NCBI RefSeq assembly: GCF_009900715.1
Contig: NZ_JAAAJC010000001.1
Location: 547,216-611,215 of the forward strand
Source of the DNA: Halococcus salsus
GTDB lineage: Archaea > Halobacteriota > Halobacteria > Halobacteriales > Halococcaceae
Reading direction: 5' to 3'
Length of the DNA: 64,000 nucleotides
The translations under genes and the position numbers were made by a program. The notes under the pieces are model-generated. The model saw only the letters and a program-made list of their open reading frames with translations. It was not told the DNA's origin and did no database searches. Positions 1 to 7,378 of the stretch are shown one piece after another (position 1 is the stretch's first letter; each line of letters opens with the position of its first letter).

Positions 1-809
1 GAGAACGTATCCGGTTGGTCGCTTCCCGCCCACATGATCGCCACGGCGGGTTTCTCGCCCGAGGGGACGACCTCGCTCACGTTCGACTGGAAGTCGTCGT
101 GGAGACCGGCGAAGGCCTCGTAGCGTTCGGTCTCCTGGAACACCTGTGAGAGCTTCTCGAACGCCTCGTAGAGCGAGAGGTACGGGTAGTCCTCGTGCCA
201 GTCGTAGCCCCGCGAGAAGATGCTGTTGCCGAAGAAGGGCGCTATCTCCGTCTCGATCTCCTTGATGTCGGTCTGGTTCCAGCCCTTGTACCGGTTCAGG
301 AGGAAGTTGGGGTCGATGACGTGGACGTCGCCGTCGAGCTCGTAGAACAGCTCCTTGCTCACCCCGTCGCTGTAGAGGCTCTGCATCCCGCTCTTGTCAA
401 CCGAGACGCCGGGGATCTCGTCGTAGTACTGGGTGTGGTACCGTTCGGTGAGCCAGACCGCCTTCGGGGGCTGCTTGCCGAGCGCGACACCCATGTCGGC
501 CCAGCTTCCGTTGTTGGCGACCCACGTCTCGGGAACGCTGTCGAAGCTTACCGTACCCACGGGCGGCATCGTGGTGCTGTAGGACCCGCCCGATGCGGTT
601 CCCGTTCCGTCGGTGGCCTCCGAGCCCGTTCCCTCGGCCGCGGTGGATCCGGACTCGGTCGCGGCTCCCGCGCCGGTCGTTCCGTCGCTCGCGGCGGTCC
701 CGTCGCCGGCACCAGCGGTGCTCTCGTTGGTTCCGCCGTCGCTCCCGGTACAGCCGGCGAGCAGCCCGCCGGCGACCGCCGTGGTTGCGAGGAATCGTCG
801 TCGTCGCAT
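1..809 (-). CDS. Iron-siderophore ABC transporter substrate-binding lipoprotein (3' end beyond window)
   Basis: The gene starts at the ATG at 807-809 and runs off the left edge, so the C-terminus is missing. The N-terminus has an arginine run before a hydrophobic stretch ending in LLAGC (Cys about residue 20), a Tat-style lipobox, so the protein is probably a lipid-anchored binding protein outside the cell. A Ser/Thr/Gly/Asp-rich linker of about 60 residues follows, then a FepB/FecB-like periplasmic-binding domain with conserved stretches such as PKAVWLTERY, VHVIDPNFLLNRY and GEKPAVAIMW. Such proteins hand Fe(III)-siderophores to an ABC importer; no permease or ATPase lies within the window. 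A TATA-like box lies about 27 nt upstream with a DtxR-type palindrome between it and the start, fitting iron-dependent repression. Family assignment is good; the ligand is unknown. Confidence 0.75.
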   Translation of the reverse strand, partial: MRRRRFLATTAVAGGLLAGCTGSDGGTNESTAGAGDGTAASDGTTGAGAATESGSTAAEGTGSEATDGTGTASGGSYSTTMPPVGTVSFDSVPETWVANNGSWADMGVALGKQPPKAVWLTERYHTQYYDEIPGVSVDKSGMQSLYSDGVSKELFYELDGDVHVIDPNFLLNRYKGWNQTDIKEIETEIAPFFGNSIFSRGYDWHEDYPYLSLYEAFEKLSQVFQETERYEAFAGLHDDFQSNVSEVVPSGEKPAVAIMWAGSDQPDTF

Positions 810-814
810 ACGAG

Positions 815-828
815 TTAGGCCCGCCGAA
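815..828. promoter_or_regulatory. Putative DtxR/IdeR-type iron operator (imperfect)
   Basis: The sequence is TTAGG-N4-CCGAA, one mismatch from the palindrome TTAGG-N4-CCTAA. It sits 5 nt before the start codon of the siderophore-binding gene and just downstream of its TATA-like box (833-839), where a bound repressor would block initiation. A further CCTAA half site lies at 858-862. The TTAGG/CCTAA half sites match those of the bacterial DtxR/IdeR consensus; haloarchaea carry DtxR-family iron regulators. Binding is inferred. Confidence 0.5.
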
Positions 829-832
829 AGAA

Positions 833-839
833 GCTAAAG
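833..839 (-). promoter_or_regulatory. TATA-like box of the siderophore-binding gene
   Basis: On the minus strand this reads CTTTAGC, centred about 27 nt before the ATG at 809. This is the distance expected for a leaderless haloarchaeal transcript. Confidence 0.45.
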
Positions 840-1022
840 CCTTCCGATTTCGGTCGGCCTAAATCGAAACCCGCTCCGCCCGTGACTTTTCGATCGAGAT
901 CGATTGCAACGATCACTCATCCGCTTCGCTCCGCCGGGCGATCCCCCGTGCGATGCCATCGCGTGTTCCGATATGGAAACCGGATTTTCGGGATCCCAAA
1001 GAAAACTTCTCGCGAGGGGAAT

Positions 1023-1030
1023 GTTTAAGT
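1023..1030 (+). promoter_or_regulatory. TATA box of dps
   Basis: The element GTTTAAGT lies about 26 nt upstream of the ATG at 1052. This implies a leaderless mRNA and supports that start over the longer open frame beginning at 953. No DtxR-type palindrome is seen here. Confidence 0.55.
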
Positions 1031-1051
1031 GGCTTGTCGTCCTACACTGGG

Positions 1052-1612
1052 ATGATGAGTCTCCAAGAATCCGACTCCCGTCTCCAGCAGGAGTTCGGCA
1101 CGGTCGACGAATCGCCGGCGACCCGCATCGAGGCCGAGCGCGCCGAACAGGTCATCGACGCGCTCAACGCCGACCTCGCGGCGTCGTACGTGCTCTATCA
1201 CCAGCTCAAGAAGCACCACTGGAACGTCGAGGGTGCCGAGTTCCTCGAACTCCACCGCTTCTTCGAGGAGGCCTACGAGGACGTCGAGGAGCACGCCGAC
1301 GCGATCGCCGAACGCGCCCAGGCGCTCGGTGGTGTCCCCGTCGCGGGTCCCGTCAACCTCGACGAGCGGAGCTACGTCGAGTTCGAGGGTGAGGACGTCT
1401 ACGACGTCCGGACCTCGGTCGCCAACGACATGGTGATGTTCGCCGACATCGTCGAGCGGTTCCGCGACCACATCGAACTCGCCAACAACCTCGGCGACTA
1501 CACCTCCGAGGAGGTCCTGCGCCACGCGATCACGGACTACGAGGAGTACGCCCACCACCTGGAGCACTACCTCGAAGACGACACCCTCGTGCTCGAAGAA
1601 GCGACGCACTGA
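1052..1612 (+). CDS. dpsA: Dps family ferritin-like DNA-protecting protein
   Basis: This 186-residue protein is a four-helix Dps/DpsA ferritin, close in length to halobacterial DpsA. Dps proteins form 12-subunit shells that oxidise Fe(II) with peroxide and store the ferric core, protecting DNA. Typical features are the N-terminal helix, the LYHQLKKHHWNVEG stretch carrying ferroxidase-centre histidines, and the following acidic helix FFEEAYEDVEEHADAIAERA with Glu/Asp ligands. The start at 1052 (MMSLQ; the next ATG at 1055 is equally possible) was chosen because a TATA box lies 26 nt upstream; the longer frame adds an unlikely basic N-terminus. Its neighbours, an iron-siderophore binding protein and a gene with an iron-type operator, fit a role in iron homeostasis. 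Confidence 0.9.
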   Translation: MMSLQESDSRLQQEFGTVDESPATRIEAERAEQVIDALNADLAASYVLYHQLKKHHWNVEGAEFLELHRFFEEAYEDVEEHADAIAERAQALGGVPVAGPVNLDERSYVEFEGEDVYDVRTSVANDMVMFADIVERFRDHIELANNLGDYTSEEVLRHAITDYEEYAHHLEHYLEDDTLVLEEATH

Positions 1613-1673
1613 GGCGTAGTCCACGAAAACTCGTTCTTTTTCGATTCCCTCCGAGAGCTATCAGTCCCGCAGT

Positions 1674-1853
1674 TCAGCGTTCGAGGTCGACGGCGAGGTC
1701 CGTCGCGATCCACCCGTCGGTGTTCCCCGCCTCGACGAAGACGCGACGGCCGGGGCGGGTGGTGTGCACCGAGACGCCGTGGTCGAGCCGCGATCCGCTG
1801 TGGTCGTCGGTCGTGGTCGTGTCGGGGCCCAATCGGTGGGAGGGAACGGCCAT
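1674..1853 (-). CDS. Small 59-residue haloarchaeal protein with iron-type operator
   Basis: An ATG at 1851-1853 opens a 59-residue frame. The protein has a polar N-terminus with a TTTTDDHSGSRLDHG stretch, then a compact, conserved-looking C-terminus with the segments VHTTRPGRRVFVEAGN and DGWIATDLAVDLER. It resembles small uncharacterised haloarchaeal proteins; I cannot name a function. It has no signal peptide or membrane segment. A TATA box (1877-1885) lies about 28 nt before the ATG, and a TTAGG-N4-CCTAA palindrome (1862-1875) sits between them, so transcription is probably leaderless and iron-controlled. It lies between dps and the MATE gene. Confidence 0.65.
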   Translation of the reverse strand: MAVPSHRLGPDTTTTDDHSGSRLDHGVSVHTTRPGRRVFVEAGNTDGWIATDLAVDLER

Positions 1854-1861
1854 TACCCGAG

Positions 1862-1875
1862 TTAGGCAACCCTAA
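1862..1875. promoter_or_regulatory. Putative DtxR/IdeR-type iron operator
   Basis: The sequence is TTAGG-N4-CCTAA with perfect half sites. It sits between the TATA box and the start of the 59-residue gene, the same arrangement as at the siderophore-binding gene. Another CCTAA half site is at 1897-1901. The half sites match the bacterial DtxR/IdeR consensus; the archaeal regulator is not in the window. Confidence 0.6.
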
Positions 1876-1876
1876 A

Positions 1877-1885
1877 GTCATAAGC
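1877..1885 (-). promoter_or_regulatory. TATA box of the 59-residue gene
   Basis: Minus-strand reading GCTTATGAC, about 28 nt upstream of the ATG at 1853, preceded by purine-rich ACCAAAAT that could serve as a BRE. Confidence 0.55.
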
Positions 1886-1933
1886 ATTTTGGTCGGCCTA
1901 ATCGGTTCCGGATCGTGGCCCTTGCTCGCATCG

Positions 1934-3358
1934 TCAGTCGCCGGGCTGGGTCGCGGGACGGTAGTCTCGGGCGATCACCTTCCATCGACCCGTCGAGAAG
2001 CGGTAGTAGCTGACCGCGGCGGGCGCGACCATCACGGCGACGACGGCGACCACGAGCCCCGGGAGGCCGAGGTCGGTCGTCGCGCCGAGGTACGCGAGCG
2101 GGAGGCCCACGACGTAGCCGAGGACCTGACCGTAGAACGGCCACCGGGTGTCGCCGCTCGCGCGGAGCGGGCCGGTCGCGGTTCGCGAGAGGCCCTTGAA
2201 GACGATCCCGACGCAGGTCGCCCTGACGAGCAGCGTGGCGATCGGGAGCGCGTCGCTCGCGGGGTCGCCGACGAACGCGAGCGCGATCGGATCGGCGAGG
2301 ACGAACACCACCGCCGCGAGCAGGAAGTAGACCGCGACGCCGAAGCGGATCACCTCGGTGCCGTAGGCCTCGGCGGTGTCCTCGTCGCCGGTGCCGAGTT
2401 CCTGGCCGACGAGGCTGGAGGAGGCGAGCCCGAAGCCCCAGCCGGGGGTGTTGAGGAGGTCCCGAACGCGCTGGGCGACCACGAACGCCGCCACGACCGT
2501 CGTCCCGAACAGCCCGACGATCCAGAGCATGGCGAAGCCGCCGAGTCGCCAGGCGACGTTCTTGCCGATCAGGGGCGTCCCGATCTTCACGAGTTGGCGG
2601 GTCGTCTCGCCGTGGAGGTAGGTGCCGAGCGGATCGACGGTGATGGGGAGTTTCCCGACGCCCGGGAGCCAGCCCGCCGTCAGCCCGTAGACGAACGCGA
2701 TCGTGACGGCGACGTTCGCGAGGACGGTGCCGACCGCCGCGCCGACGACGCCGTAGCCCAGCCAGAATATCAGGGCCGCGTTGACGGCGACGTTCAGGAC
2801 CGCGCCGGCGGCCCGGACCACCATCGGGGTCCAGGCGTCGTCGGCCCCCACGAGCGCGCGGCTCGCGATCAGGTTGAGGCCCGCGAAGGGGACGCCGAGG
2901 CCCATGAGTCGGAGGTAGTTCGCGCCGAGTTCGACCACGCGCGGGTTGTCGCTGAGGAGGCCGAGGAGCTGTGTCGGGAGGAACCAGAACAGCGCGGTGA
3001 CCGGGACCGTGAGCCCGAGCACGACGAGGATGCTCGACCGGACGGGTTGGCCGACGGGTTCGTCGGCCCCGTAGCGTTGGGAGACGAGTGCGATGGTGCC
3101 GCTGGCGAGGCCGCCGCCGAGCGCGAACGCCATCCCCCAGTAGGGGGCGACGAAGCCCACACCTGCGATGGCGGCTGTGCCCACTGCGAGGCCGACCATC
3201 GCCGTGTCGGCGGCGTTCTTCGACATCCGTGCGAGGCCCGTGACGATCCGGGGCCACGCGAGGTCGGTGGTTCGGCGCGCGCGTTCGGGCTCGATGAGGT
3301 CCGCCCGAACCAGCGCCGTTCCCACCCAGGCGACCACCAGTCGAACCGGATTCGGCAC
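1934..3358 (-). CDS. MATE family multidrug/sodium antiporter
   Basis: A polytopic membrane protein of about 474 residues with the 12-helix, two-half pattern of MATE exporters, which expel organic cations and drugs in exchange for Na+ or H+. Family-like segments include the N-terminal WPRIVTGLARMSKNAADTAMVG, the ALVSQRYGA stretch and, at the start of the second half, IGTPLIGKNVAWRLG. The length is normal. The start is uncertain: the frame opens with TTG at 3367, but GTG at 3358 has AGGAG about 11 nt upstream and is preferred. It is convergent with nothing and stands alone; whether it belongs functionally with the iron genes to its left is unknown. Confidence 0.85.
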   Translation of the reverse strand: MPNPVRLVVAWVGTALVRADLIEPERARRTTDLAWPRIVTGLARMSKNAADTAMVGLAVGTAAIAGVGFVAPYWGMAFALGGGLASGTIALVSQRYGADEPVGQPVRSSILVVLGLTVPVTALFWFLPTQLLGLLSDNPRVVELGANYLRLMGLGVPFAGLNLIASRALVGADDAWTPMVVRAAGAVLNVAVNAALIFWLGYGVVGAAVGTVLANVAVTIAFVYGLTAGWLPGVGKLPITVDPLGTYLHGETTRQLVKIGTPLIGKNVAWRLGGFAMLWIVGLFGTTVVAAFVVAQRVRDLLNTPGWGFGLASSSLVGQELGTGDEDTAEAYGTEVIRFGVAVYFLLAAVVFVLADPIALAFVGDPASDALPIATLLVRATCVGIVFKGLSRTATGPLRASGDTRWPFYGQVLGYVVGLPLAYLGATTDLGLPGLVVAVVAVMVAPAAVSYYRFSTGRWKVIARDYRPATQPGD

Positions 3359-3474
3359 TCGTTCCAAGACTCCTGTGCGTTGCCGTCACGGCATGAAATG
3401 GCTTGCGTCATCGGCAGACCGGGCTGGTTTTTCAGCCGATCTAACTACCGAAAACAATCGTGTTGGACCTCCTG

Positions 3475-3845
3475 CCGCGCGGTGCGGCGCGGCCGCGGCG
3501 CGGTTGCGGTGTGGCGGCGCGGCGGTGGCGGTCGCGGTGCGGCCGCGAGGCGGTTGCGGTGCGGTTGCTGGCCTGGCGGATGAAGGGCGAAGCACTCGAA
3601 CGAGGCCGTAGGCCGAGTGAGTAGCGAACGAAGTGAGCGGGTGCTGAGGGCTTCGGCGGTGCGGTTGTGGTTTGCGGAGGCGGTTAGTGATCGCACCGCG
3701 AGCGAGTGAAACAAGCGAGCGGGCCAAGGAACCTCCGAAGGAGGTGACGCAGGCTTTTGATCCACATTTTGCCAGCGTCATCAGAACTGCGAAGCAGTTC
3801 TGATTGGCACACAAAATCGCTCCGCGATTTTGGGACGAAGGAGCG
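3475..3845. repeat. Intergenic array of GC-rich palindromes and triloop hairpins
   Basis: The gap 3359-3882 holds no convincing gene. From 3475 to about 3580 it is a run of imperfect GCGGC/GCGGTTGC repeats. Further right are perfect small hairpins with three-base loops: 3731-3745 (6-bp stem, loop GAA), 3780-3804 (11-bp stem, loop GAA) and 3812-3832 (9-bp stem, loop TCC). A 15-bp motif at 3601-3615 recurs inverted at 26099-26113. Open frames across it give basic, low-complexity products unlike haloarchaeal proteins. The origin and role are not known; a palindromic repeat family is the likeliest reading. Confidence 0.6.
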
Positions 3846-3882
3846 ACCACAGGGAGCGACTGAGCGCAGCAAAAGGTGGGGG

Positions 3883-4344
3883 CTAGAGTCCTTCGAGCGA
3901 TCGCAGCCGCTGTTCGACCTTCGGGGGAGCCGCACTCGGGCCGTCCCGAACGCGGTGGTCGGGGATGATGATCGGGATCGGATTCTCGTCGAGCGCGGTG
4001 CGCACGCGGTCACGGTCGTCGTCGTCCTCGGGGTCGAAGCCGGGGATGCGACCCGTGAGCGGCTCGACCGAGGTCTGGGTGCCGTAGGGGAGTTCGCGAA
4101 CGGCTTCGAGCACCGACCGCTGGTCGGTGGGAACGGTGAGGCCGATCTCGACGTCTCGGAACTCGTCGTGGTCGCCTTCGAGGTACTCGAATATCCGGTC
4201 GAGCACCTCGTGCCGGGCGTCGGCCCCGGACGCGAAGTTCCGTGGGAACGACACCGAGACGACGCGGTCGCTCGCCACCCCGACCTGGACGCAGCGGTCG
4301 AGATAGTTCGACTCCCGCGCGTAGATTCCGGCGACCTCGCTCAT
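3883..4344 (-). CDS. Alkyltransferase-like protein (MGMT fold lacking the active-site cysteine)
   Basis: This 153-residue protein aligns with O6-methylguanine-DNA methyltransferases: an N-terminal region, then the DNA-binding domain with [13 protein letters not shown] and the core [10 protein letters not shown]. In true MGMTs the last motif is PCHRV and its cysteine accepts the alkyl group; here it is Asp, so direct alkyl transfer is not expected. Alkyltransferase-like (ATL) proteins with replaced cysteines bind O6-alkylguanine and hand it to other repair. The start at 4344 (MSEVAG) is chosen because a TATA-like CTTTAAC-region box (4368-4373) lies about 26 nt upstream; ATG at 4353 is an alternative. 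It is divergent from trpC with only about 95 bp between starts. Confidence 0.75.
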   Translation of the reverse strand: MSEVAGIYARESNYLDRCVQVGVASDRVVSVSFPRNFASGADARHEVLDRIFEYLEGDHDEFRDVEIGLTVPTDQRSVLEAVRELPYGTQTSVEPLTGRIPGFDPEDDDDRDRVRTALDENPIPIIIPDHRVRDGPSAAPPKVEQRLRSLEGL

Positions 4345-4404
4345 GACGATCATAGGGCCGTGCGGGTCTTTAACATTCTGTCCGCCTCCGTTGGGTGACG
4401 CAAG

Positions 4405-4435
4405 TCTTATGTACAAAACAGTCCATCACTGTACA
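4405..4435 (+). promoter_or_regulatory. trp promoter with two TGTACA boxes
   Basis: A TATA-like TCTTATGT (4405-4412) lies about 28 nt before the ATG of trpC. Two exact TGTACA hexamers occur at 4410-4415 and 4430-4435, 20 bp apart (about two helical turns), one overlapping the TATA box and the other the expected start site. TGTACA is the established TRP-box sequence bound by the repressor TrpY in Methanothermobacter. The spacing and placement suit repression; the haloarchaeal binder is unknown. Confidence 0.6.
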
Positions 4436-4438
4436 CTA

Positions 4439-5197
4439 ATGAACGAAACCGAGGGAGTGGCCCCCGAGGTCGAATCGATCCTGGCGGCCGCGGCCGAACG
4501 CGAGGGCGGCACCGATCGGCTCGCCGTCTCGGCGCGGTCGTTCCCCGCCGCGTTCGCCGCGGCCGAATCCGAGGGTCGCGTGCCGGTGATCGCCGAGGTC
4601 AAGCCCACCAGCCCGACGACCGACGGCGAGCGCGACGAGGACCCCGTGGCGCTCGCGAAGTCTATGGTCGCCGGCGGCGCGGCGGCGATCTCGGTGCTCA
4701 CCGAACCCGACCACTTCGGCGGCTCGCTCGACGCGCTCACGGCCGTTCGCGAGGCGGTTTCGGTGCCGGTGCTCCGGAAGGACTTCGTGCTTCGCGAGGC
4801 GCAGCTCGATGCCGTCGCGGCGGACGCCGTCCTCCTGATCGCGCGGTTCGTCGACGACCTCCCGAAACTCGTTGCAGCCGCCCGCGACCGTGGTTTCCAG
4901 CCGCTCGTGGAGGTTCACTCCCGCGCCGAACTCGACGCCGCGCTGGCTGCCGATGCGGACTTGATCGGCGTCAACAACCGCGACCTCGCGCGGCTGGAGG
5001 TCGACCTCTCGACCTTCGAGGAGCTCGCGCCGCGGGTCCCGGACGACGTGACCCTCGTGGCCGAGAGCGGCATCACGAGCTCGGAGGACGTCCGGCGGAT
5101 GCGCGAGGCGGGGGCCGATGCCTTGTTGATCGGCACGGCGGTCATGGACGGCGACCCGGAGGCGAACGCTCGGCGACTCACGACGCAAGACCAATGA
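4439..5197 (+). CDS. trpC: Indole-3-glycerol-phosphate synthase
   Basis: A 252-residue TIM-barrel enzyme that converts 1-(2-carboxyphenylamino)-1-deoxyribulose 5-phosphate to indole-3-glycerol phosphate with loss of CO2 and water. Diagnostic segments are [34 protein letters not shown] (catalytic Lys), LIGVNNRDL and VAESGI. The ATG at 4439 is supported by the TATA/TGTACA promoter; a longer frame from 4343 runs into that promoter. It is first in trpCBA, its stop overlapping the trpB start. Confidence 0.95.
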   Translation: MNETEGVAPEVESILAAAAEREGGTDRLAVSARSFPAAFAAAESEGRVPVIAEVKPTSPTTDGERDEDPVALAKSMVAGGAAAISVLTEPDHFGGSLDALTAVREAVSVPVLRKDFVLREAQLDAVAADAVLLIARFVDDLPKLVAAARDRGFQPLVEVHSRAELDAALAADADLIGVNNRDLARLEVDLSTFEELAPRVPDDVTLVAESGITSSEDVRRMREAGADALLIGTAVMDGDPEANARRLTTQDQ

Positions 5198-6465
5198 GTG
5201 AGACGAACCGAGGGACGAACAAGCCAATGGCAACGGACGAGAACGGGAAATTCGGGCGGTACGGTGGCCAGTACGTCCCCGAGGCGCTGATGGCGGCGGT
5301 CGAGGAACTCGACGACGCCTACCGGCGCTACGTGCTGGAGAACGAGGACGGTTTCGTGGACGAGTTCCGCGAGCGGCTCCGGGACTTCGGGGGCCGACCC
5401 ACCCCGCTCCAGCACGCCGACCGACTGAGCGAGCGCTCCGGCTTCGACGTCTACCTCAAACGCGAAGACCTCCTCCACGGTGGCGCGCACAAGCTCAACA
5501 ACGCGCTCGGGCAGTGCCTCCTCGCGAAGTACATGGGCAAAGAGCGGATCGTGGCCGAGACCGGGGCGGGCCAGCACGGCACCGCGACCGCGATGGCCGC
5601 GGCTCACCTCGGGATGGAGTGTGAGGTCTACATGGGCGAGCGCGACATCAACCGCCAGCGCCCCAACGTCTTCCGGATGCGGCTCAACGGCGCGACCGTC
5701 AATCCGGTGACGACAGGAAGAGGGACCCTGAAGGAAGCCATCAACGAGACGATGCGCGAGTGGGCGACGACTGTGGAGGACACCCACTACGTCATCGGTT
5801 CGGTGGTCGGCCCGCATCCCTTCCCGGCGATGGTTCGCGACTTCCAGTCCGTCATCGGCGAGGAAGCCCGTCGGCAGACACAGGAGAAGATCGGTGGGCT
5901 GCCCGACAGCGTGGTGGCCTGTGCCGGCGGTGGCTCGAACACGATGGGCGCGTTCGACGCGTTCGTCGAGGACGAGAGCGTCTCGCTGGTCGCGGTCGAG
6001 GCGGGCGGCAGCAGCCTCGACGTCGACGAGGAAGCGGGCGTCGCGCCGAACTCGGCCTCGCTCGCCACGGGCCAGGAGGGCGTGCTCCACGGTGCGCGCA
6101 CGAAACTCCTCCAGGACACTGCGGGTCAGATCCTCGAATCCCACAGCGTGAGTTCGGGGCTCGACTACGCCGGCGTGGGACCCGAACTCGCGAACCTCGT
6201 GGACGAGGGACGCGTGACTCCCGTCTCGGTCGACGACGACGCCGCCCTCGAAGGCTTCCACCGGCTCTCCCAGCTGGAGGGGATCATCCCGGCGCTCGAA
6301 AGCGCCCACGCGATCGCCTACCTCGACCGTGCCGACCCCGACGACCTCGGGGACAGCGTCGTGGTCAACCTCTCCGGGCGCGGCGACAAGGACCTCGAAA
6401 GCGTCGTCGAGGAGACCGAGAAACGCGACATCGGGAACGCGCCCGAGATGGGGGTCTTCGAGTGA
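5194..6465 (+). CDS. trpB: Tryptophan synthase beta subunit
   Basis: A 423-residue PLP enzyme joining indole and L-serine to give L-tryptophan, working in an alpha2-beta2 complex with TrpA. The PLP lysine is in [12 protein letters not shown]; the GQHG segment ([11 protein letters not shown]), the phosphate-binding GGGSN and the C-terminal NLSGRGDKD are all present. The ATG at 5194 overlaps the trpC stop by 4 nt (ATGA), implying translational coupling; an internal ATG at 5227 ([19 protein letters not shown]) is an alternative start nearer the usual family N-terminus. Confidence 0.97.
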   Translation: MSETNRGTNKPMATDENGKFGRYGGQYVPEALMAAVEELDDAYRRYVLENEDGFVDEFRERLRDFGGRPTPLQHADRLSERSGFDVYLKREDLLHGGAHKLNNALGQCLLAKYMGKERIVAETGAGQHGTATAMAAAHLGMECEVYMGERDINRQRPNVFRMRLNGATVNPVTTGRGTLKEAINETMREWATTVEDTHYVIGSVVGPHPFPAMVRDFQSVIGEEARRQTQEKIGGLPDSVVACAGGGSNTMGAFDAFVEDESVSLVAVEAGGSSLDVDEEAGVAPNSASLATGQEGVLHGARTKLLQDTAGQILESHSVSSGLDYAGVGPELANLVDEGRVTPVSVDDDAALEGFHRLSQLEGIIPALESAHAIAYLDRADPDDLGDSVVVNLSGRGDKDLESVVEETEKRDIGNAPEMGVFE

Positions 6466-7355
6466 GCCGCATCGACGAGGTCTTCGAGGACACCGAGGCC
6501 GCGTTCGTCCCGTACCTCGCGGTCGGCGACCCCGACGTCGAATCCAGCGTCGCGTACATCGAGGCGCTCGCGCGCGGCGGGGCCGACGTCATCGAGCTCG
6601 GGTTGCCCTTCTCCGAACCGATCGCCGAGGGGCCGACGATCCAGCACGCAGTGGTCAGATCGCTCGACGCCGGGATGACCCCCGAGAAATTCTTCGAGGT
6701 GGTCGAACGCCTCGACGTCGACGTGCCGCTGGTCTGTATGACCTACTACAACCTGGTCTATCAGTATGGGCGGCGCGAGGCCCAGCGGGCCTCGGAACGA
6801 GCGAGCGGCGACGCCGCGAGCAGCGAGGAACCAGGGCCCGAACCGTTCGTCCGGCGGGCGGCCGAGGCCGGCATCGACGGCTTCGTGATCCCGGATCTGC
6901 CCGTCGAGGAGAGCGGTCCCCTCAGAGCGGCGTGCGACGAGCACGGCTGCGACCTCGTCTTCATCGCCGCGCCGACGACCCGCGGGGACCGGCTCACGGC
7001 GGCCGTCGAGGAGACCTCGGGCTACCTCTACGTCCAGGCTCGCCTCGGCGTCACGAGCGCCCGCGACGACGTCTCCGACCAGACCACCGAGAGCCTCGAT
7101 AGGTTGGCGGAGTACGACATCCCGAAGGCGGTCGGGTTCGGGATCAGTTCGGGCGAGATCGCCCGCGAGGTGGTCGCGGCGGGTGCCGACGGCGTGATCG
7201 TCGGGAGCGCGCTGGTCGACATCGTCGCCGAGGGACACGAGAGCGGGGAGAGTACCACGGAAGTCGCCGAACGGCTCGAAGCCAAGGCCCGCGAACTCAA
7301 GGAGGGCGCACTCGCGGGGGCCACGCAACGTGCGCCGCGACCGGAACGTCCATAA
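6462..7355 (+). CDS. trpA: Tryptophan synthase alpha subunit (with a palindrome-encoded insertion)
   Basis: A 297-residue TIM-barrel protein that cleaves indole-3-glycerol phosphate to indole for TrpB. Family signatures include [19 protein letters not shown] (catalytic Glu), [24 protein letters not shown] (catalytic Asp) and GFGISS. It starts with GTG at 6462, which overlaps the trpB stop. Unusually, after YNLVYQYG comes an extra segment of about 22 residues rich in Arg, Ala, Ser, Gly and Glu (about residues 103-126) before [12 protein letters not shown]; family members normally have only a few residues there. The DNA of the insert contains perfect hairpins (see 6776-6817). The insertion lies in a loop and need not harm activity. 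Confidence 0.94.
   Translation: MSRIDEVFEDTEAAFVPYLAVGDPDVESSVAYIEALARGGADVIELGLPFSEPIAEGPTIQHAVVRSLDAGMTPEKFFEVVERLDVDVPLVCMTYYNLVYQYGRREAQRASERASGDAASSEEPGPEPFVRRAAEAGIDGFVIPDLPVEESGPLRAACDEHGCDLVFIAAPTTRGDRLTAAVEETSGYLYVQARLGVTSARDDVSDQTTESLDRLAEYDIPKAVGFGISSGEIAREVVAAGADGVIVGSALVDIVAEGHESGESTTEVAERLEAKARELKEGALAGATQRAPRPERP
6776..6817. repeat. Triloop hairpins inside trpA
   Basis: Two perfect palindromes lie in the extra trpA segment: an 8-bp stem CGAGGCCC with loop AGC (6776-6794) and a 5-bp stem GCGGC with loop GAC (6805-6817). Three-base loops and GC-rich stems match the intergenic hairpin array at 3731-3832. The reading frame is kept, so the element is translated as an added loop. 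Confidence 0.5.
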
Positions 7356-7378
7356 CCATCGTGGGACGGAGTGACAGT

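Noticed and set aside
904-1051. Longer Dps start with about 33 added residues
   Set aside because: The added part is basic and spans the TATA box; the ATG at 1052 has the correct promoter distance.
1889-3583. Long plus-strand open frame over the MATE gene
   Set aside because: It is a GC-rich shadow of the real membrane-protein gene on the minus strand; the product is Arg/Glu-rich with no fold.
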